A stretch of 64,000 nucleotides of DNA from Buchnera aphidicola (Protaphis terricola) (GCF_964059145.1 NZ_OZ060405.1:496001-560000), one strand, 5' to 3'. Positions 21,186 to 31,733 are shown, counted from the first letter of the stretch. Made by a program: numbers and translations. Notes: generated by a model not told the origin, from the letters alone.

Positions 21186-22133
21186 TTGAAAAAATTAAAA
21201 ATTATTTTTGCCGGAACAGCAAATTTTTCTGAAAAACATTTATCTGCATTAATAAAATATAATTATAATATAATAGCTGTAATTACTCAACCAGATCGAC
21301 CATTTGGAAGGGGTCAAAAAATCATTTTTTCTCCTGTGAAACAATTAGCTATAAAAAATAATCTTCCAGTTTTACAACCATTAAATTTAAATAATGAAAA
21401 ATTTTACAAAATTATATTAAATTTTCAAGCAGATATTATGATAGTTGTTGCATATGGAAAAATAATACCTCAAATAATATTATCTATATTTAAAAAAGGA
21501 TGTATTAATGTACACGCTTCTTTACTACCTAGATGGAGAGGTCCAACACCAATACAATCCGCAATTCTATTTGGAGATAAAAAAACTGGAATTAGTGTAA
21601 TTAAGATGAATGATAAAGTTGATTCTGGTGATATTATAACTTCAAATGAATGTGAAATAAAAATCACTGATACAACAAAAAAATTATCTAATAAATTGTC
21701 AAAACTCGGTATTCAAACATTATTAGATGCATTATATAAAATAGATAATAATATAGATTCATCAAAAAAACAAAATGAACAATATGCTACTTTTTCAAAA
21801 AAAATTTTAAAAAAAGAAGCATTATTAAATTCAAATAAAAATGCTAAATTTTTAGAAAGATTGATACGTGCGTTTAATCCTTGGCCAATATGTTATTTTG
21901 TTTTAAATAATATACATATTAAAGTTTGGCAAGCAAGTATAATAAAAAATGGACCTTGCAAAAATACAACAGGTAGAATTATTTCTATTAATAAAAAAGG
22001 AATTCAAATAGAAACCAAACAAGATATTTTAAATATTGAAAAAATACAATTTCCTGGAAAAAATATTTTAAATATTCAACAAATAATCACTTCAAATAAA
22101 AATAATTTTAAAATTGGAAAAATATTATTTTAA
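21186..22133 (+). CDS. fmt: Methionyl-tRNA formyltransferase
   Basis: Formylates initiator Met-tRNA using 10-formyl-THF, whose supply depends on FolD. The formyl-THF site is seen in QPDRPFGRGQ (about residues 37-46) and the catalytic segment in INVHASLLPRWRGPTPIQ (about 107-124); the C-terminal tRNA-binding domain includes RAFNPWP. The start codon is TTG at 21186, one base after the def stop. The alignment with E. coli Fmt begins right there (KIIFAGTANF), so this rare start is likely real and translation is probably coupled to def. It is 315 residues, full length. A strong terminator follows. Confidence 0.96.
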   Translation: MKKLKIIFAGTANFSEKHLSALIKYNYNIIAVITQPDRPFGRGQKIIFSPVKQLAIKNNLPVLQPLNLNNEKFYKIILNFQADIMIVVAYGKIIPQIILSIFKKGCINVHASLLPRWRGPTPIQSAILFGDKKTGISVIKMNDKVDSGDIITSNECEIKITDTTKKLSNKLSKLGIQTLLDALYKIDNNIDSSKKQNEQYATFSKKILKKEALLNSNKNAKFLERLIRAFNPWPICYFVLNNIHIKVWQASIIKNGPCKNTTGRIISINKKGIQIETKQDILNIEKIQFPGKNILNIQQIITSNKNNFKIGKILF

Positions 22134-22152
22134 TAATATTATAATTTTTATA

Positions 22153-22175
22153 AGCAAACGGCTAATCCGTTTGCT
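22153..22175. terminator. Bidirectional terminator between fmt and rplQ
   Basis: AGCAAACGG (22153-22161) and CCGTTTGCT (22167-22175) form a perfect 9-bp stem with a 5-base loop between the two converging genes. Confidence 0.8.
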
Positions 22176-22205
22176 ATGAAATAATTTTATTTTATCTAAA
22201 AACTA

Positions 22206-22598
22206 TTAATTTCTAATATTATCTTTTTTTGTATTTTTTTTAACACGATCAACTAATTCAATATAAGCCATAGGAGCTTTATCACCAGAACGAAAACCAC
22301 ATTTTAAAATACGTGTATAACCACCACATCTTTTATAAAACATAGGACCTAAATTTTTAAATAATTTAGTTACAACTTCATTATTTCTAGTTTTTGCAAA
22401 TAATATTCTTCTTCTTGAAACACTATCTATTTTTGAAAATGTAATCATAGGTTCAACAATTCGACGAAGCTCTTTTGCTTTAGATAATGTAGTTTTTATA
22501 ATTTCATTAAGAAAAAAAGAACACGCCATATTTTTGAATATAGCATTACGATGACTACTATTACAATTTAATTTACGGCCTATTTTACGATGTCGCAT
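22206..22598 (-). CDS. rplQ: Ribosomal protein L17
   Basis: Large-subunit protein near the exit tunnel. The 130 residues align with E. coli L17 (127) from [17 protein letters not shown] onward, including [12 protein letters not shown]. It is the last gene of the alpha operon, 43 bases after rpoA, and ends at the terminator shared with fmt. The AAA-rich C-terminal tail is slightly longer than in E. coli. Confidence 0.97.
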   Translation of the reverse strand: MRHRKIGRKLNCNSSHRNAIFKNMACSFFLNEIIKTTLSKAKELRRIVEPMITFSKIDSVSRRRILFAKTRNNEVVTKLFKNLGPMFYKRCGGYTRILKCGFRSGDKAPMAYIELVDRVKKNTKKDNIRN

Positions 22599-22641
22599 AA
22601 TTTTACCTATGTAATAAAATATATTATTTCATTAAATAAAG

Positions 22642-23631
22642 TTATTCTTCTAAAATATTTGAGGGAGGCCATTTTTCTAATTTCATCCCAAGAGATAAAT
22701 TTCTAGAAGCTAATATATCTTTAATTTCAGTTAATGATTTTTTACCTAAATTAGGAGTTTTTAAAAGTTCTACTTCAGTTTTTTGTACTAAATCACCTAT
22801 ATAATGTATAGATTCAGCTTTTAAACAATTAGCTGATCGAACAGTTAGTTCTAAATCATCTACAGGACGTAATAAAATAGGTTCAAATTCAGGTTTTTCT
22901 TCTTTTATTTCAGGCTCTTTTACATCTCTTAAATCAACAAACGCTTCTAACTGTTCTGATAAAATAGTAGCTGCACGTCTTATAGCTTCTTCAGGATCAA
23001 TTGTACCATTAGTTTTCATTTCAATAATGAGTTTATCTAAATCAGTTCTTTGTTCCACCCTTGCAGCTTCAACATTATAAACAATACGATCTATAGGACT
23101 ATAACATGCATCAACTAATAAACAACCAATTGGTCTTGATTCTTCTTCTGAATGTACCCGAGCGGAAGCTGGAATATAACCTCTTCCACGCTGTACTTTA
23201 ATTTTCATTTTAATTGAAGCATGATGATCTGTTAAATGACAAATTACATGGTTTGGTTTTATAATTTCAACATCATTATCATGTATAATATCTGATGCAG
23301 TCACACAACTAATACCTGATTTATTAATAGTCATATAAACTTCATCTTTTTTATGTAATTTAACTGCTAAATCTTTTAAATTTAGTAAAATTTCTAAAAT
23401 ATCTTCTTGAACTCCTTCTTTAGTACTATATTCATGTAGAACACCATCGATTTCAACTTCAGTAACTGCACATCCTGGCATAGAAGATAGCAAAATTCTA
23501 CGTAATGCATTTCCAAGTGTGTGCCCAAATCCTCGTTCTAAAGGCTCTAATGTTACTTTAGTATGAGTTGGAGTGATTTGTTCAATATCAACTAAACGTG
23601 GTTTTAAAAAATCTATAATAGAATTCTGCAT
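22642..23631 (-). CDS. rpoA: RNA polymerase alpha subunit
   Basis: Alpha dimer scaffolds RNA polymerase assembly. The N-terminal domain (about 1-235) contains [20 protein letters not shown]; the C-terminal domain (about 249-329) keeps [11 protein letters not shown], including the arginine and asparagine that contact UP-element DNA and activators. I start at the ATG at 23631, giving 329 residues as in E. coli. A longer frame starting at a TTG two codons earlier overlaps the AGGTTG ribosome binding site and is unlikely. It lies in the alpha operon between rpsD and rplQ. The intact UP-element residues are notable given how few regulators such genomes retain. Confidence 0.97.
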   Translation of the reverse strand: MQNSIIDFLKPRLVDIEQITPTHTKVTLEPLERGFGHTLGNALRRILLSSMPGCAVTEVEIDGVLHEYSTKEGVQEDILEILLNLKDLAVKLHKKDEVYMTINKSGISCVTASDIIHDNDVEIIKPNHVICHLTDHHASIKMKIKVQRGRGYIPASARVHSEEESRPIGCLLVDACYSPIDRIVYNVEAARVEQRTDLDKLIIEMKTNGTIDPEEAIRRAATILSEQLEAFVDLRDVKEPEIKEEKPEFEPILLRPVDDLELTVRSANCLKAESIHYIGDLVQKTEVELLKTPNLGKKSLTEIKDILASRNLSLGMKLEKWPPSNILEE

Positions 23632-23662
23632 AATCAACCTATATATCTAGTAAAAAAACTTA

Positions 23663-24283
23663 TTACTTAGAATAAAGTTCTACAATTAAATGCTCATTAA
23701 TTTCTGCAGATAAATCTGAACGTTCAGGAAATCTTTTAAAAATACCTTCCATTTTATCAGTATTTACCTCAATCCAAATTGGTTTTTCTCGTTGTTCAGT
23801 TAACTCTAAAGCTGCTTTAATTCGAGATTGATTTTTAGATTTTTCCCTGATAGATATTCGATCGTTAGGGGATACTTGATATGATCCAATGTTAACAATA
23901 TGATCGTTAACTTTAACAGATTTATGACTTATTAGTTGTCTCGCTTCAGAACGAGTGCATCCAAAACCAATTCGATAAACAACATTATCAAGTCTTCTTT
24001 CTAAAATTTTTAATAAATTTTCTCCAGTATTACCTTTTAAACGAGAAGCTTTTTTATAATATATTCTAAATTGCTTCTCTAAAATACCATAAAGACGACG
24101 TACTTTTTGTTTTTCACGTAATTGAATAGCATAATCGGATAGTCTAGGTTTACGTGTACCATGTTGTCCAGGAGGATGTTCTAACTTGCACTTTGATTCT
24201 ATTGAACGAAATCCAGATTTTAAAAATAAATCAGTACCTTCACGTCGACTTAATTTTAATTTTGGACCTAAGTATTTTGCCAT
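23663..24283 (-). CDS. rpsD: Ribosomal protein S4
   Basis: Primary 16S-binding protein of the 30S body; in E. coli it also represses the alpha operon. The 206 residues match E. coli S4 exactly in length. The S4 RNA-binding domain is at about 96-160 ([39 protein letters not shown]). The C-terminal segment is HLIVELYSK. It is 31 bases before rpoA. Its presumed feedback target before rpsM looks degenerate (see findings). Confidence 0.98.
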   Translation of the reverse strand: MAKYLGPKLKLSRREGTDLFLKSGFRSIESKCKLEHPPGQHGTRKPRLSDYAIQLREKQKVRRLYGILEKQFRIYYKKASRLKGNTGENLLKILERRLDNVVYRIGFGCTRSEARQLISHKSVKVNDHIVNIGSYQVSPNDRISIREKSKNQSRIKAALELTEQREKPIWIEVNTDKMEGIFKRFPERSDLSAEINEHLIVELYSK

Positions 24284-24312
24284 TTTATTCTCCTAATAAT
24301 CTATAAAAAAAA

Positions 24313-24705
24313 TTAAACACGACGTTTTTTAGGCGGACGACAACCATTATGAGGTATAGGTGTAACATCAGTAATATTTGTAATACGAAATCCAGCTGCA
24401 TTTAATGCTCTAATAGTTGATTCTCTTCCAGGACCAGGTCCTTTTACCATAACTTCTAAATTTTTTATACCATAACCTTTAACCATTTTTGCACAACGTT
24501 CAGCAGCAACTTGTGCTGCAAAAGGAGTGGATTTTCGAGATCCTCTAAATCCAGAACCTCCAGATGTAGCCCAACCTAGAGAGTTTCCTTGTCGATCAGT
24601 AATAGTCACAATTGTATTATTAAATGAAGCATGAATATGTGCTATTCCATCGTTTATTTGTTTTTTTATACGTTTTTTTGTTTTAACAACTGAATTTTTT
24701 ACCAT
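24313..24705 (-). CDS. rpsK: Ribosomal protein S11
   Basis: Platform protein of the 30S subunit beside the mRNA exit. The 130 residues match E. coli S11 (129), with [38 protein letters not shown] and the end [15 protein letters not shown]. It is in the standard alpha-operon position between rpsM and rpsD, with short spacers and an AGGTAAT-type ribosome binding site. Confidence 0.98.
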   Translation of the reverse strand: MVKNSVVKTKKRIKKQINDGIAHIHASFNNTIVTITDRQGNSLGWATSGGSGFRGSRKSTPFAAQVAAERCAKMVKGYGIKNLEVMVKGPGPGRESTIRALNAAGFRITNITDVTPIPHNGCRPPKKRRV

Positions 24706-24722
24706 AATTTAAATTACCTGAA

Positions 24723-25079
24723 TTATTTTTTTATTGCCTTTCTAGGGCCTTTGCAAGTACGAGCATTCGTTTTAGTTCTTTGTCCTCGAACAGGAAGATG
24801 TTTTCGATGACGTGTACCTCGATAGCAATTAAGATCAATTAAACGTTTAATATTTAAAGTTTTTTCTCTTCTTAAGTCACCTTCAACAATATATTTAGAA
24901 ATATTTTCTCTTAAAAGTTCAATATCTGATTCTTTTAAATCAATAACTTTTATAGTCTCTGAAATCTTTGAATTCATACAAATAATTTTAGAACGCTTTT
25001 TACCAATACCGTATATTTTTGTTAATGCAATTAAAATATGTTTATTCTCAGGAATATTAATACCAGCAATACGAGCCAT
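24723..25079 (-). CDS. rpsM: Ribosomal protein S13
   Basis: Head protein of the 30S subunit that contacts the 50S subunit and P-site tRNA. It has 118 residues, as in E. coli: [13 protein letters not shown] at the start, the helix-two-turns-helix [10 protein letters not shown], and the C-terminal [21 protein letters not shown] that reaches the tRNA. It is the first gene of the alpha operon; 91 bases of almost pure AT separate it from rpmJ. Confidence 0.98.
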   Translation of the reverse strand: MARIAGINIPENKHILIALTKIYGIGKKRSKIICMNSKISETIKVIDLKESDIELLRENISKYIVEGDLRREKTLNIKRLIDLNCYRGTRHRKHLPVRGQRTKTNARTCKGPRKAIKK

Positions 25080-25170
25080 CTTATATAATCCTTTAATTTT
25101 ATAAAACTAATTAATATATTAAAATTTTTAAAATATAAAATATTTTTTATTTTAAATATTTTATTTTAAT

Positions 25171-25287
25171 TTAACCTTGACGTTGTTTATGTTTAGGATC
25201 ATTTTTACAAATAACTCTTACAACATTATTACGTCGTATAATTTTACAATTTCTACAAAGTATTTTAACAGAAGCTTTAACTTTCAT
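25171..25287 (-). CDS. rpmJ: Ribosomal protein L36
   Basis: A 38-residue protein starting [19 protein letters not shown] and ending [10 protein letters not shown]. The zinc ribbon ligands Cys-x2-Cys, then Cys and His, are all present (C11, C14, C27, H32). It lies 28 bases after secY and before the alpha operon, as in E. coli spc. It is shorter than the usual gene-calling limits, so it could be missed. The keeping of all four ligands shows this is the zinc-binding form. Confidence 0.95.
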   Translation of the reverse strand: MKVKASVKILCRNCKIIRRNNVVRVICKNDPKHKQRQG

Positions 25288-25315
25288 TAAACATGTCCTT
25301 TTTTATTAAAAAAAT

Positions 25316-26635
25316 TTAATTTAATTTAGATTTTTTTAATATAGATTCATATTGACTAGACATTATTAAAGTCTGTACTTGTGCAATAAAATCTATAATT
25401 ACAACAACTACAATTAATAATGAAGTCCCACCAAAATAAAATGATACATTCATCGCACTTCTCATAAATTCTGGTATTAAACAAATAAATGTGATATATA
25501 ATGAACCAAATAATGTCAATCTCAGCATTATCTTATCAATATATTTAGCTGTTTGCTCTCCTGGTCTGATTCCAGAAATAAAAGCTCCAGATTTTTTTAA
25601 ATTATCAGCTGTTTCACGAGGATTAAATACTAGTCCAGTATAAAAAAAACAAAAAAAGATAATAGATACAATATATAAAAATAAATATAATGGTTGATTA
25701 GGTTGAAAATAAATTGAAATAGTTTTTAAAAAACCACATTTTTTATCTATTCCAAACCAGGATATAATAGTTGCAGGAAACAAAACAATACTAGAAGCAA
25801 AAATTGCAGGTATTACACCAGACATGTTTACTTTAAGAGGTAAATGAGTGCTTTGTGTAGAATAAATACGACGACCTTTTTGACGTTGAGCATAATGAAC
25901 AATAATTTTTCTCTGACTACGTTCAATAAAAACAACTAAAAAAACAACTAAAAAAATTAATATTAAAATACAAAAAAATAAAAATAAATGTAAATACCCT
26001 TGTCTAGTTTGCTCAATTGTATGTACAATAGCAGATGGAAGACCAGCAATTATACCTGTAAAAATTATTATAGAAATTCCATTTCCAATTCCACATTCTG
26101 TAATTAATTCTCCTAACCACATTAAAAACATAGTGCCAGTTACTAATATTATAATAGAAGTAAAATAAAAATAAAAATCTACATGAATAATAATAGGACG
26201 TACACTAGATATACTAGATAAACTTGTAATAATTCCAAATGATTGGAAAAATGATAAAATTAATGTTGCATATCTTGTGTATTGATTAATTTTATATCTA
26301 CCTGTTTCTCCTTCTTTTTTAATTTCAGATAAAAAAGGAATAACCAGAGTTAATAATTGAACAATAATAGATGCTGATATATATGGCATAATACCTAAAG
26401 CAAAAATAGATGCACGATTAAGAGCACCACCAGAAAACATATTAAACATTTCAAAAATAGTACCTTTTTGATTATTTAATATCTTAGATAAAATTGTAGT
26501 ATCAATTCCAGGTATAGGTATAAAAGAACCAATACGAAAAATTACTAATGCAATTATTAAAAAAATAATTCTATTTTTTAACTCAATAATACTATTTTTA
26601 GAATTTTTAAAATTTATTCCTAATTTGCTAATCAT
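25316..26635 (-). CDS. secY: SecY, protein translocase channel subunit
   Basis: Forms the protein-conducting channel of the inner membrane with SecE and SecG. There are about ten membrane helices across 439 residues (E. coli 443). Conserved segments include [12 protein letters not shown] in helix 1, [11 protein letters not shown] in the plug region, [22 protein letters not shown] and [17 protein letters not shown] near the SecA-contacting loop. It follows rplO in spc order. It supports export of FkpA and membrane insertion of PpiD, MdlAB and TsgA in this window. Confidence 0.98.
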   Translation of the reverse strand: MISKLGINFKNSKNSIIELKNRIIFLIIALVIFRIGSFIPIPGIDTTILSKILNNQKGTIFEMFNMFSGGALNRASIFALGIMPYISASIIVQLLTLVIPFLSEIKKEGETGRYKINQYTRYATLILSFFQSFGIITSLSSISSVRPIIIHVDFYFYFTSIIILVTGTMFLMWLGELITECGIGNGISIIIFTGIIAGLPSAIVHTIEQTRQGYLHLFLFFCILILIFLVVFLVVFIERSQRKIIVHYAQRQKGRRIYSTQSTHLPLKVNMSGVIPAIFASSIVLFPATIISWFGIDKKCGFLKTISIYFQPNQPLYLFLYIVSIIFFCFFYTGLVFNPRETADNLKKSGAFISGIRPGEQTAKYIDKIMLRLTLFGSLYITFICLIPEFMRSAMNVSFYFGGTSLLIVVVVIIDFIAQVQTLIMSSQYESILKKSKLN

Positions 26636-26645
26636 TATTTACTAA

Positions 26646-27080
26646 TTATCCTTCAATTTTACCACCATTGTTTTCAATTATTAAACGAGCACCTCGAGTA
26701 ACACGTAAACCACGTAATATTAAAGGTTTTTTTACCTCTCCTGAGAGAATAATTTTAACAAATTTAATATTTTTATTAATAATATTTTTTTCTTTCAAAA
26801 TTATTAAATCAATTATATTTGTATCAAGTTTTGAAATTTGAGATAATCTTACTTCTTTAGTGATATTTTTTTTTCTGGAATTAAATCCAAATTTAGGAAG
26901 TCTTCTATATAAAGGCATTTGACCACCTTCAAAACCACGACGTATATGACTACCAGATCTAGATTTTTGCCCTTTATGCCCTCTACCTGCAGTTTTTCCA
27001 AAACCAGAACCAATCCCTCGACCTAATCGTTTTTTAATTTTTTTAGATCCAATTGATGGAGATAAAGTATTTAAATACAT
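26646..27080 (-). CDS. rplO: Ribosomal protein L15
   Basis: Large-subunit assembly protein of 144 residues, the same as E. coli. The basic glycine-rich N-terminus contains [19 protein letters not shown] and [17 protein letters not shown]; the C-terminal domain ends [14 protein letters not shown]. It lies between rpmD (6-base spacer) and secY (10-base spacer) in spc order. Confidence 0.98.
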   Translation of the reverse strand: MYLNTLSPSIGSKKIKKRLGRGIGSGFGKTAGRGHKGQKSRSGSHIRRGFEGGQMPLYRRLPKFGFNSRKKNITKEVRLSQISKLDTNIIDLIILKEKNIINKNIKFVKIILSGEVKKPLILRGLRVTRGARLIIENNGGKIEG

Positions 27081-27086
27081 GCATTT

Positions 27087-27263
27087 TTACTCCTGTATTT
27101 TTAAAATATAAGATATTTTTTTAATCATACCTCTAATTGATGGAGTATCTTGCAGGGTAACAGTATGACCAATATACCTTAATCCTAATCCAAATAACGT
27201 TTTTTTATGAATAGGAATTCTACCTATTATACTTTTAATCTGAGTAATCTTAATAGTTTTCAT
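27087..27263 (-). CDS. rpmD: Ribosomal protein L30
   Basis: A 58-residue protein starting [20 protein letters not shown] and containing [14 protein letters not shown], the core of the L30 fold. E. coli L30 has 59 residues. It is in the spc position between rpsE and rplO, with 15 and 6 bases to its neighbours. Its small size puts it below common gene-calling limits. Confidence 0.95.
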   Translation of the reverse strand: MKTIKITQIKSIIGRIPIHKKTLFGLGLRYIGHTVTLQDTPSIRGMIKKISYILKIQE

Positions 27264-27278
27264 AAATTCATATCTACC

Positions 27279-27782
27279 TTATTTATATATCTCTTTAATA
27301 GTCTTATTTCTTTTAGCTGCTACTATTTCAGGAGATTTCATATTAATTAAACCATGCATAGTTGCACGAACAACATTAATAGGATTAGTTGAACCATATG
27401 TTTTAGCCAATACATTATGTATACCAGCGACTTCTAAAACTGCTCGCATAGCGCCTCCAGCAATAATCCCAGTTCCATCTGATGCTGGCTTCATAAATAT
27501 ATTAGAACCAGTATGAGATCCTTTAAGAGGATGCTGTAAAGTTCTATTAATTAATGGTATACTAATCATATTACGTCTTGCTTTTTCCATTGCTTTTTGA
27601 ATAGCAGCTGGTACTTCACGAGCTTTTCCATATCCAAAACCAACACGTCCATTTCCATTTCCAACAACTGTTAAAGCAGTAAACGAAAAAACCCGACCGC
27701 CTTTAACTGTTTTAGAAACACGATTTACTGTAATTAACTTTTCTTGTAATTCACCACTATTTTTTTTATCAATATTAACCAT
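27279..27782 (-). CDS. rpsE: Ribosomal protein S5
   Basis: 30S protein near the decoding centre and mRNA entry; 167 residues, as in E. coli. The double-stranded RNA-binding domain has [20 protein letters not shown] and [19 protein letters not shown]; the second domain contains [19 protein letters not shown] and [16 protein letters not shown]. It lies between rplR and rpmD with an 11-base and a 15-base spacer. Confidence 0.98.
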   Translation of the reverse strand: MVNIDKKNSGELQEKLITVNRVSKTVKGGRVFSFTALTVVGNGNGRVGFGYGKAREVPAAIQKAMEKARRNMISIPLINRTLQHPLKGSHTGSNIFMKPASDGTGIIAGGAMRAVLEVAGIHNVLAKTYGSTNPINVVRATMHGLINMKSPEIVAAKRNKTIKEIYK

Positions 27783-27793
27783 TTTTTTATACC

Positions 27794-28159
27794 TTAAAAC
27801 GTTAATCCAAAATTTCTAGCAGAATCTGCTAATTCTTTTATACGTCCATGATATTTAAACCCAGAACGATCAAAAGAAACATTTGAAATACCACAAGATA
27901 ATGATCGCTTTGCAATAATTTTACCGATAGTTTTTGCAGCTTCTTTATTTCCCGTATATTTTAAATTAGATTTAATTTTTCTTTCTAAAGTTGAAGCATA
28001 AGCTAAAACTTTTGATTCAGAAGAAATAATTTGAGCATATATATGACGTGAAGTACGATGAACAACTAAACGCGTAACACCTAATGATTTCATTTTGCAA
28101 CGTGTTTTTTTTAATCGACGTATACGTGCATTTATCTTAAAATTTTTAGAAATAATCAT
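27794..28159 (-). CDS. rplR: Ribosomal protein L18
   Basis: Binds 5S rRNA in the central protuberance. The core [17 protein letters not shown] and the end [20 protein letters not shown] match E. coli L18. The N-terminus is about four residues longer than in E. coli (117). The start ATG is only one base after the rplF stop, which supports translational coupling and this start. Confidence 0.97.
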   Translation of the reverse strand: MIISKNFKINARIRRLKKTRCKMKSLGVTRLVVHRTSRHIYAQIISSESKVLAYASTLERKIKSNLKYTGNKEAAKTIGKIIAKRSLSCGISNVSFDRSGFKYHGRIKELADSARNFGLTF

Positions 28160-28160
28160 T

Positions 28161-28697
28161 TTACTTTTTTTTAGCCTCTTTTACACGTATATTCTCATTA
28201 AAGTATCGAATACCTTTACCTTTATATGGTTCTGGCTTTCGATAAGATCTTAAATTAGATGCAACTTGACCAACTAATTGTTTATCTATTCCTTTTATAA
28301 TAATCTCTGTAGAAGATGGGTTTTCTGCTTCAATATCAGGAGGCAAAGAATAAATAACTGAATGAGAATATCCTATTGACATACTAATAATATTATCTTT
28401 TTTTATTGATACACGGTACCCTACTCCAGAAAATTGTAATTTTTTACTAAATTTCTTCGAAACCCCTATTATCATTGAATAAACTAGTGCTCTAGATGTT
28501 CCAGCTTGCGCCCAACCATCAGAAAATCCTAAACGTGCTTTAAAAGTAATTTGTTTATTTAAAAGTATCATCTCAACTGAAGGATGAATTATACGTGAAA
28601 GATGACCATATTTTCCTTGAATAGATATTAATTGTTCTTTTAATATAATTTGAATATCTTCAGGAATAGAAATTGGACGCTTAGCAATACGAGACAT
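28161..28697 (-). CDS. rplF: Ribosomal protein L6
   Basis: Binds 23S near the factor-binding site and sarcin-ricin loop. It has 178 residues (E. coli 177) with two similar domains. Conserved parts include [26 protein letters not shown] and the C-terminal signature [14 protein letters not shown]. It lies in spc order between rpsH and rplR with 10- and 1-base spacers. Confidence 0.98.
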   Translation of the reverse strand: MSRIAKRPISIPEDIQIILKEQLISIQGKYGHLSRIIHPSVEMILLNKQITFKARLGFSDGWAQAGTSRALVYSMIIGVSKKFSKKLQFSGVGYRVSIKKDNIISMSIGYSHSVIYSLPPDIEAENPSSTEIIIKGIDKQLVGQVASNLRSYRKPEPYKGKGIRYFNENIRVKEAKKK

Positions 28698-28707
28698 TTT
28701 TCCTCCT

Positions 28708-29097
28708 TTAAGCTATATAACATATAACTTCACCACCAAAACCAAGTTTTCGAGCAGTTTGATCTGTCATGATGCCATATGAAGTAGAGATTATAGCTAT
28801 TCCTAATCCAGCCATAACTTTTGGTAAATTATTCTTATTTTTATATACACGTAAACTTGGTCGACTAACTCTTTTAATCATTTCTATTACAGGTTTACCT
28901 TTAAAATATTTTAAAACAATTTCTACTTCTAATTTATTTTTACTTTTTATGTAATCAGTAATATAACCTTCTTTTTTTAATAATTTTATTATAGAATTTT
29001 TTAATTTAGAAGCAGGTAACTTAACAGAATATTTATTAGCTGACTGTCCATTTCTAATACGTGTTAACATATCAGATATTGGATCTTGCATACTCAT
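28708..29097 (-). CDS. rpsH: Ribosomal protein S8
   Basis: Central-domain 16S-binding protein; in E. coli it also represses the spc operon. It has 129 residues (E. coli 130), beginning [18 protein letters not shown] and ending with the RNA-binding signature [19 protein letters not shown]. It lies between rpsN and rplF. I could not recognise its mRNA target in the rplX-rplE spacer. Confidence 0.98.
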   Translation of the reverse strand: MSMQDPISDMLTRIRNGQSANKYSVKLPASKLKNSIIKLLKKEGYITDYIKSKNKLEVEIVLKYFKGKPVIEMIKRVSRPSLRVYKNKNNLPKVMAGLGIAIISTSYGIMTDQTARKLGFGGEVICYIA

Positions 29098-29119
29098 TTT
29101 TATATCTCCTAAATAATTT

Positions 29120-29425
29120 TTACCAACTAGCTTTTTTTAAACCAGGAATTTCACCTTTCATTGCAGCTTCTCTAACTTTAATACGACTAAGACCAAATTT
29201 TCGTAAAAAAGCATATGGACGACCTGTTTGACGACATCTATTTCTTTGTCGAGATGGGCTTGAATCACGAGGGAATCGCTGTAATTTCAGTACAGCATTC
29301 CAACGTTCTTCTTCGGATAAATTAATATTTTTTATAATATTTTTTAATGCTTTACGTTGAGCATAAAATTTATTAGATAATTTTATACGTTTTAATTCAC
29401 GTGCTTTCATAGATTGTTTAGCCAT
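29120..29425 (-). CDS. rpsN: Ribosomal protein S14 (zinc-independent type)
   Basis: 30S head protein of 101 residues, the length of E. coli S14. The C-terminal part [20 protein letters not shown] and [19 protein letters not shown] is the family signature. The paired CxxC zinc sites of the short form are absent, so it is the long zinc-independent type. It lies between rplE and rpsH in spc order. Confidence 0.98.
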   Translation of the reverse strand: MAKQSMKARELKRIKLSNKFYAQRKALKNIIKNINLSEEERWNAVLKLQRFPRDSSPSRQRNRCRQTGRPYAFLRKFGLSRIKVREAAMKGEIPGLKKASW

Positions 29426-29443
29426 TAAATAACCTTATTTATA

Positions 29444-29983
29444 CTATTTTCGAAAAGGAAAATTAAACGAAGATAATAACAAATAACCTTCTTCATTAGA
29501 TTTAGCAGTAGTGGTAATAGTAATATCTAAACCACGAATACGATCGATTTTATCATAATCAATTTCAGGGAAAATAATTTGTTCACGTATACCTAAACTA
29601 TAATTTCCTTGACCATCAAAAGAATTAATTGATAAACCTCTAAAATCTCGAATACGAGGAATTGAAATAAAAATTAAACGTTCAAAAAAATCCCATTTTC
29701 TTTTACCACGTAAAGTTACCTTGCAACCAATCGGATAACCTTTTCTAATTTTAAATCCAGCCACAGATTTTCTTGCTTTAGTAATAATTGGTTTTTGCCC
29801 AGATATCAAAGTTAAATCTAATACAGCATTTTCTAAAACTTTTTTATCTGAAGAAGCTGAACCAACACCCATATTTAAAGTAATTTTATCAATTCTAGGA
29901 ACTTGCATAACAGAATTATAATTTAATTTAAGCATGAGTTTTTTAACTATTTCTTTTTGATAATAACTATATAATGCAGTCAT
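29444..29983 (-). CDS. rplE: Ribosomal protein L5
   Basis: 5S rRNA-binding protein of the central protuberance that contacts P-site tRNA. The 179 residues match E. coli L5: [38 protein letters not shown] and [19 protein letters not shown]. It lies after rplX with a 28-base spacer, the region where S8 binds in E. coli, and before rpsN. Confidence 0.98.
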   Translation of the reverse strand: MTALYSYYQKEIVKKLMLKLNYNSVMQVPRIDKITLNMGVGSASSDKKVLENAVLDLTLISGQKPIITKARKSVAGFKIRKGYPIGCKVTLRGKRKWDFFERLIFISIPRIRDFRGLSINSFDGQGNYSLGIREQIIFPEIDYDKIDRIRGLDITITTTAKSNEEGYLLLSSFNFPFRK

Positions 29984-30011
29984 TAATTACTCCAAAATCT
30001 ATTAACTATAT

Positions 30012-30323
30012 CTAAACCGTTTTTCCATTTGATTTAAAAAAACGAACTTTTTTACCTTTTTCAAATTTAAAACCAATACGATCTAATTTTTTAGATTCAG
30101 GATTTAAAATAGCAATATTTGAAATATGTATAGGAGCTTCTTTTTTTAGAATACCACCACTTTTATTTTGAGAAGGGATAGGTTTTTGATGTTTTTTCAC
30201 TAAATTTAAACCTTCAATAATCACTTTATCATGAGAGACAAAGTTTTTAATAATACCTTTTTTTCCTTTTTCTTTTCCTGTTAAAATAACTACTTGATCA
30301 TTTTGACGAAATTTTAATGTCAT
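30012..30323 (-). CDS. rplX: Ribosomal protein L24
   Basis: An early assembly protein of the 50S subunit with a KOW domain ([20 protein letters not shown]). I start at ATG 30323, giving 103 residues as in E. coli (104). A longer open frame begins eight codons earlier but those residues have no counterpart. It lies between rplN and rplE in spc order and keeps [10 protein letters not shown] and the end KVRFFKSNG. Confidence 0.97.
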   Translation of the reverse strand: MTLKFRQNDQVVILTGKEKGKKGIIKNFVSHDKVIIEGLNLVKKHQKPIPSQNKSGGILKKEAPIHISNIAILNPESKKLDRIGFKFEKGKKVRFFKSNGKTV

Positions 30324-30362
30324 TATATGTATTCCTTGTATTATCATTAATTTATCTAAATA

Positions 30363-30731
30363 TCATAATACTTCAGGCGCTAATGAAATAATTTTCATAA
30401 ATTTATCATTTCTTAATTCTCGAGTTACAGGTCCAAAAATACGTGTTCCAATAGGTTGTTCATTATTATTTAAAATAACACAAGAGTTATTATCAAATCG
30501 AATAACAGAACCGTCTGATCTTCTTACTCCTTTTTTAGTTCTAACAATTACAGCTTTTAATACTTCTCCTTTTTTTACCTTTCCTCTAGGTATTGCTTCC
30601 TTTACTGTAATTTTAATTATATCACCGATTTTAGCATAACGAATTCTCGATCCGCCTAATACTTTTATACACATAGCTGAACGTGCACCAGAATTATCAG
30701 CTACATTTAAAATTGTTTGTTCTTGAATCAT
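30363..30731 (-). CDS. rplN: Ribosomal protein L14
   Basis: 50S protein at the subunit interface, first gene of the spc operon. It has 122 residues (E. coli 123): [40 protein letters not shown] and GPVTRELR. A 131-base gap with a terminator separates it from rpsQ, so it probably has its own promoter in that AT-rich spacer; I see no convincing -35 box. Confidence 0.98.
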   Translation of the reverse strand: MIQEQTILNVADNSGARSAMCIKVLGGSRIRYAKIGDIIKITVKEAIPRGKVKKGEVLKAVIVRTKKGVRRSDGSVIRFDNNSCVILNNNEQPIGTRIFGPVTRELRNDKFMKIISLAPEVL

Positions 30732-30820
30732 ATTTATAAAATTCCAAATAAAAAATATATTTAAATATTAACTTTAATATTAACTAAAAAAATAAATAAA
30801 ATTAATAATTTTAATAATTA

Positions 30821-30854
30821 AAAACATGAACAGACATAAGTTTGATCATGTTTT
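30821..30854 (-). terminator. S10-operon terminator between rpsQ and rplN
   Basis: On the minus strand AAAACATGA (30854-30846) pairs perfectly with TCATGTTTT (30829-30821) around a 16-base loop, followed by TTTTTAATT-type sequence. It begins 8 bases after the rpsQ stop, where E. coli also ends its S10 operon. Confidence 0.6.
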
Positions 30855-30862
30855 AACATGTT

Positions 30863-31114
30863 TTAAAAAATATTCTTTTTAACAATACGAAATAAAATCC
30901 AGGATTTAGTTTTAGAAATAGGTTTAGATTCTTTAATATCTATTAAATCACCTACAGAACATTCATTATTTTTATCATGAATGTTTAACTTTGTTGTTTT
31001 TTTAATAAATTTTTTATAAATTTTATGTTTAACAAAACGTTCAATTAAAACAATAGCTGATTTTTGCATTTTATTGCTAATTACACGACCTTGCAAAATA
31101 CGAATTTTTTCCAT
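30863..31114 (-). CDS. rpsQ: Ribosomal protein S17
   Basis: OB-fold 16S-binding protein of 83 residues (E. coli 84). It keeps [20 protein letters not shown] and the C-terminal [18 protein letters not shown]. Its ATG overlaps the rpmC stop by one base (TAATG), so translation is coupled. It is the last gene of the S10 operon. Confidence 0.97.
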   Translation of the reverse strand: MEKIRILQGRVISNKMQKSAIVLIERFVKHKIYKKFIKKTTKLNIHDKNNECSVGDLIDIKESKPISKTKSWILFRIVKKNIF

Positions 31115-31311
31115 TATTTAAAGCGACCTTTTTCAGATAAAATTGTTTTTACTTGTGCGATATTACGTCTTACTTGTCGTAATAAATGCGATTGCTTTAA
31201 TTTCCCAGAAGCAGATTGCATACGCAAATTAAATTGTTCTCGTAATAATTGTATAAGTTCTATATGTAAATCATTTGAATTCTTTTCACGAAGTTTTAAT
31301 AATACCTTCAT
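31114..31311 (-). CDS. rpmC: Ribosomal protein L29
   Basis: Small helical protein at the exit tunnel, close to the site used by SRP and trigger factor. It has 65 residues (E. coli 63): [19 protein letters not shown] and [16 protein letters not shown]. It shares single-base TAATG overlaps with both rplP before it and rpsQ after it. Confidence 0.97.
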   Translation of the reverse strand: MKVLLKLREKNSNDLHIELIQLLREQFNLRMQSASGKLKQSHLLRQVRRNIAQVKTILSEKGRFK

Positions 31312-31721
31312 TACATCACCATTTTAGTTACAAAAGTAGTTCTTATAGGTAATTTTGCTGAAGCTAATTTAAATGCAATACGACATTCCTCTTCAGATAT
31401 ACCATCTAATTCATAGAGAACTTTACCTGGTTGAACTAGAGCGACCCAATATTCAACATTACCTTTTCCTTTTCCCATTCTAACTTCTAATGGTTTTTGT
31501 GTAATGGGTTTATCAGGAAAAATACGTATCCAAACTTTTCCTTGTCTTTTTATATAACGTGTTATAGTTCTACGTGCAGATTCAATTTGTCTTGCTGTTA
31601 AACGTCCTCGATCCACTGCTTTTAAACCAAAAATACCAAAATTAATATTACTACCAATTGCGAGCCCACGATTTCGACCTTTATGCATTTTTCGAAATTT
31701 AGTGCGTTTTGGTTGCAACAT
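31311..31721 (-). CDS. rplP: Ribosomal protein L16
   Basis: 50S protein at the A-site tRNA elbow. The 136 residues match E. coli L16 exactly in length, from [19 protein letters not shown] to the signature [19 protein letters not shown]. Its stop overlaps the rpmC start by one base. It lies 12 bases after rpsC in S10 order. Confidence 0.98.
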   Translation of the reverse strand: MLQPKRTKFRKMHKGRNRGLAIGSNINFGIFGLKAVDRGRLTARQIESARRTITRYIKRQGKVWIRIFPDKPITQKPLEVRMGKGKGNVEYWVALVQPGKVLYELDGISEEECRIAFKLASAKLPIRTTFVTKMVM

Positions 31722-31733
31722 AAGAAAATTCTC

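Noticed and set aside
23632-23637. Longer rpoA starting at TTG 23637
   Set aside because: The TTG lies in the ribosome binding site of the ATG at 23631, and the ATG form has the E. coli length.
31064-31327. 87-codon plus-strand frame across rpmC
   Set aside because: It is antisense to three overlapping ribosomal protein genes that fully explain the sequence.
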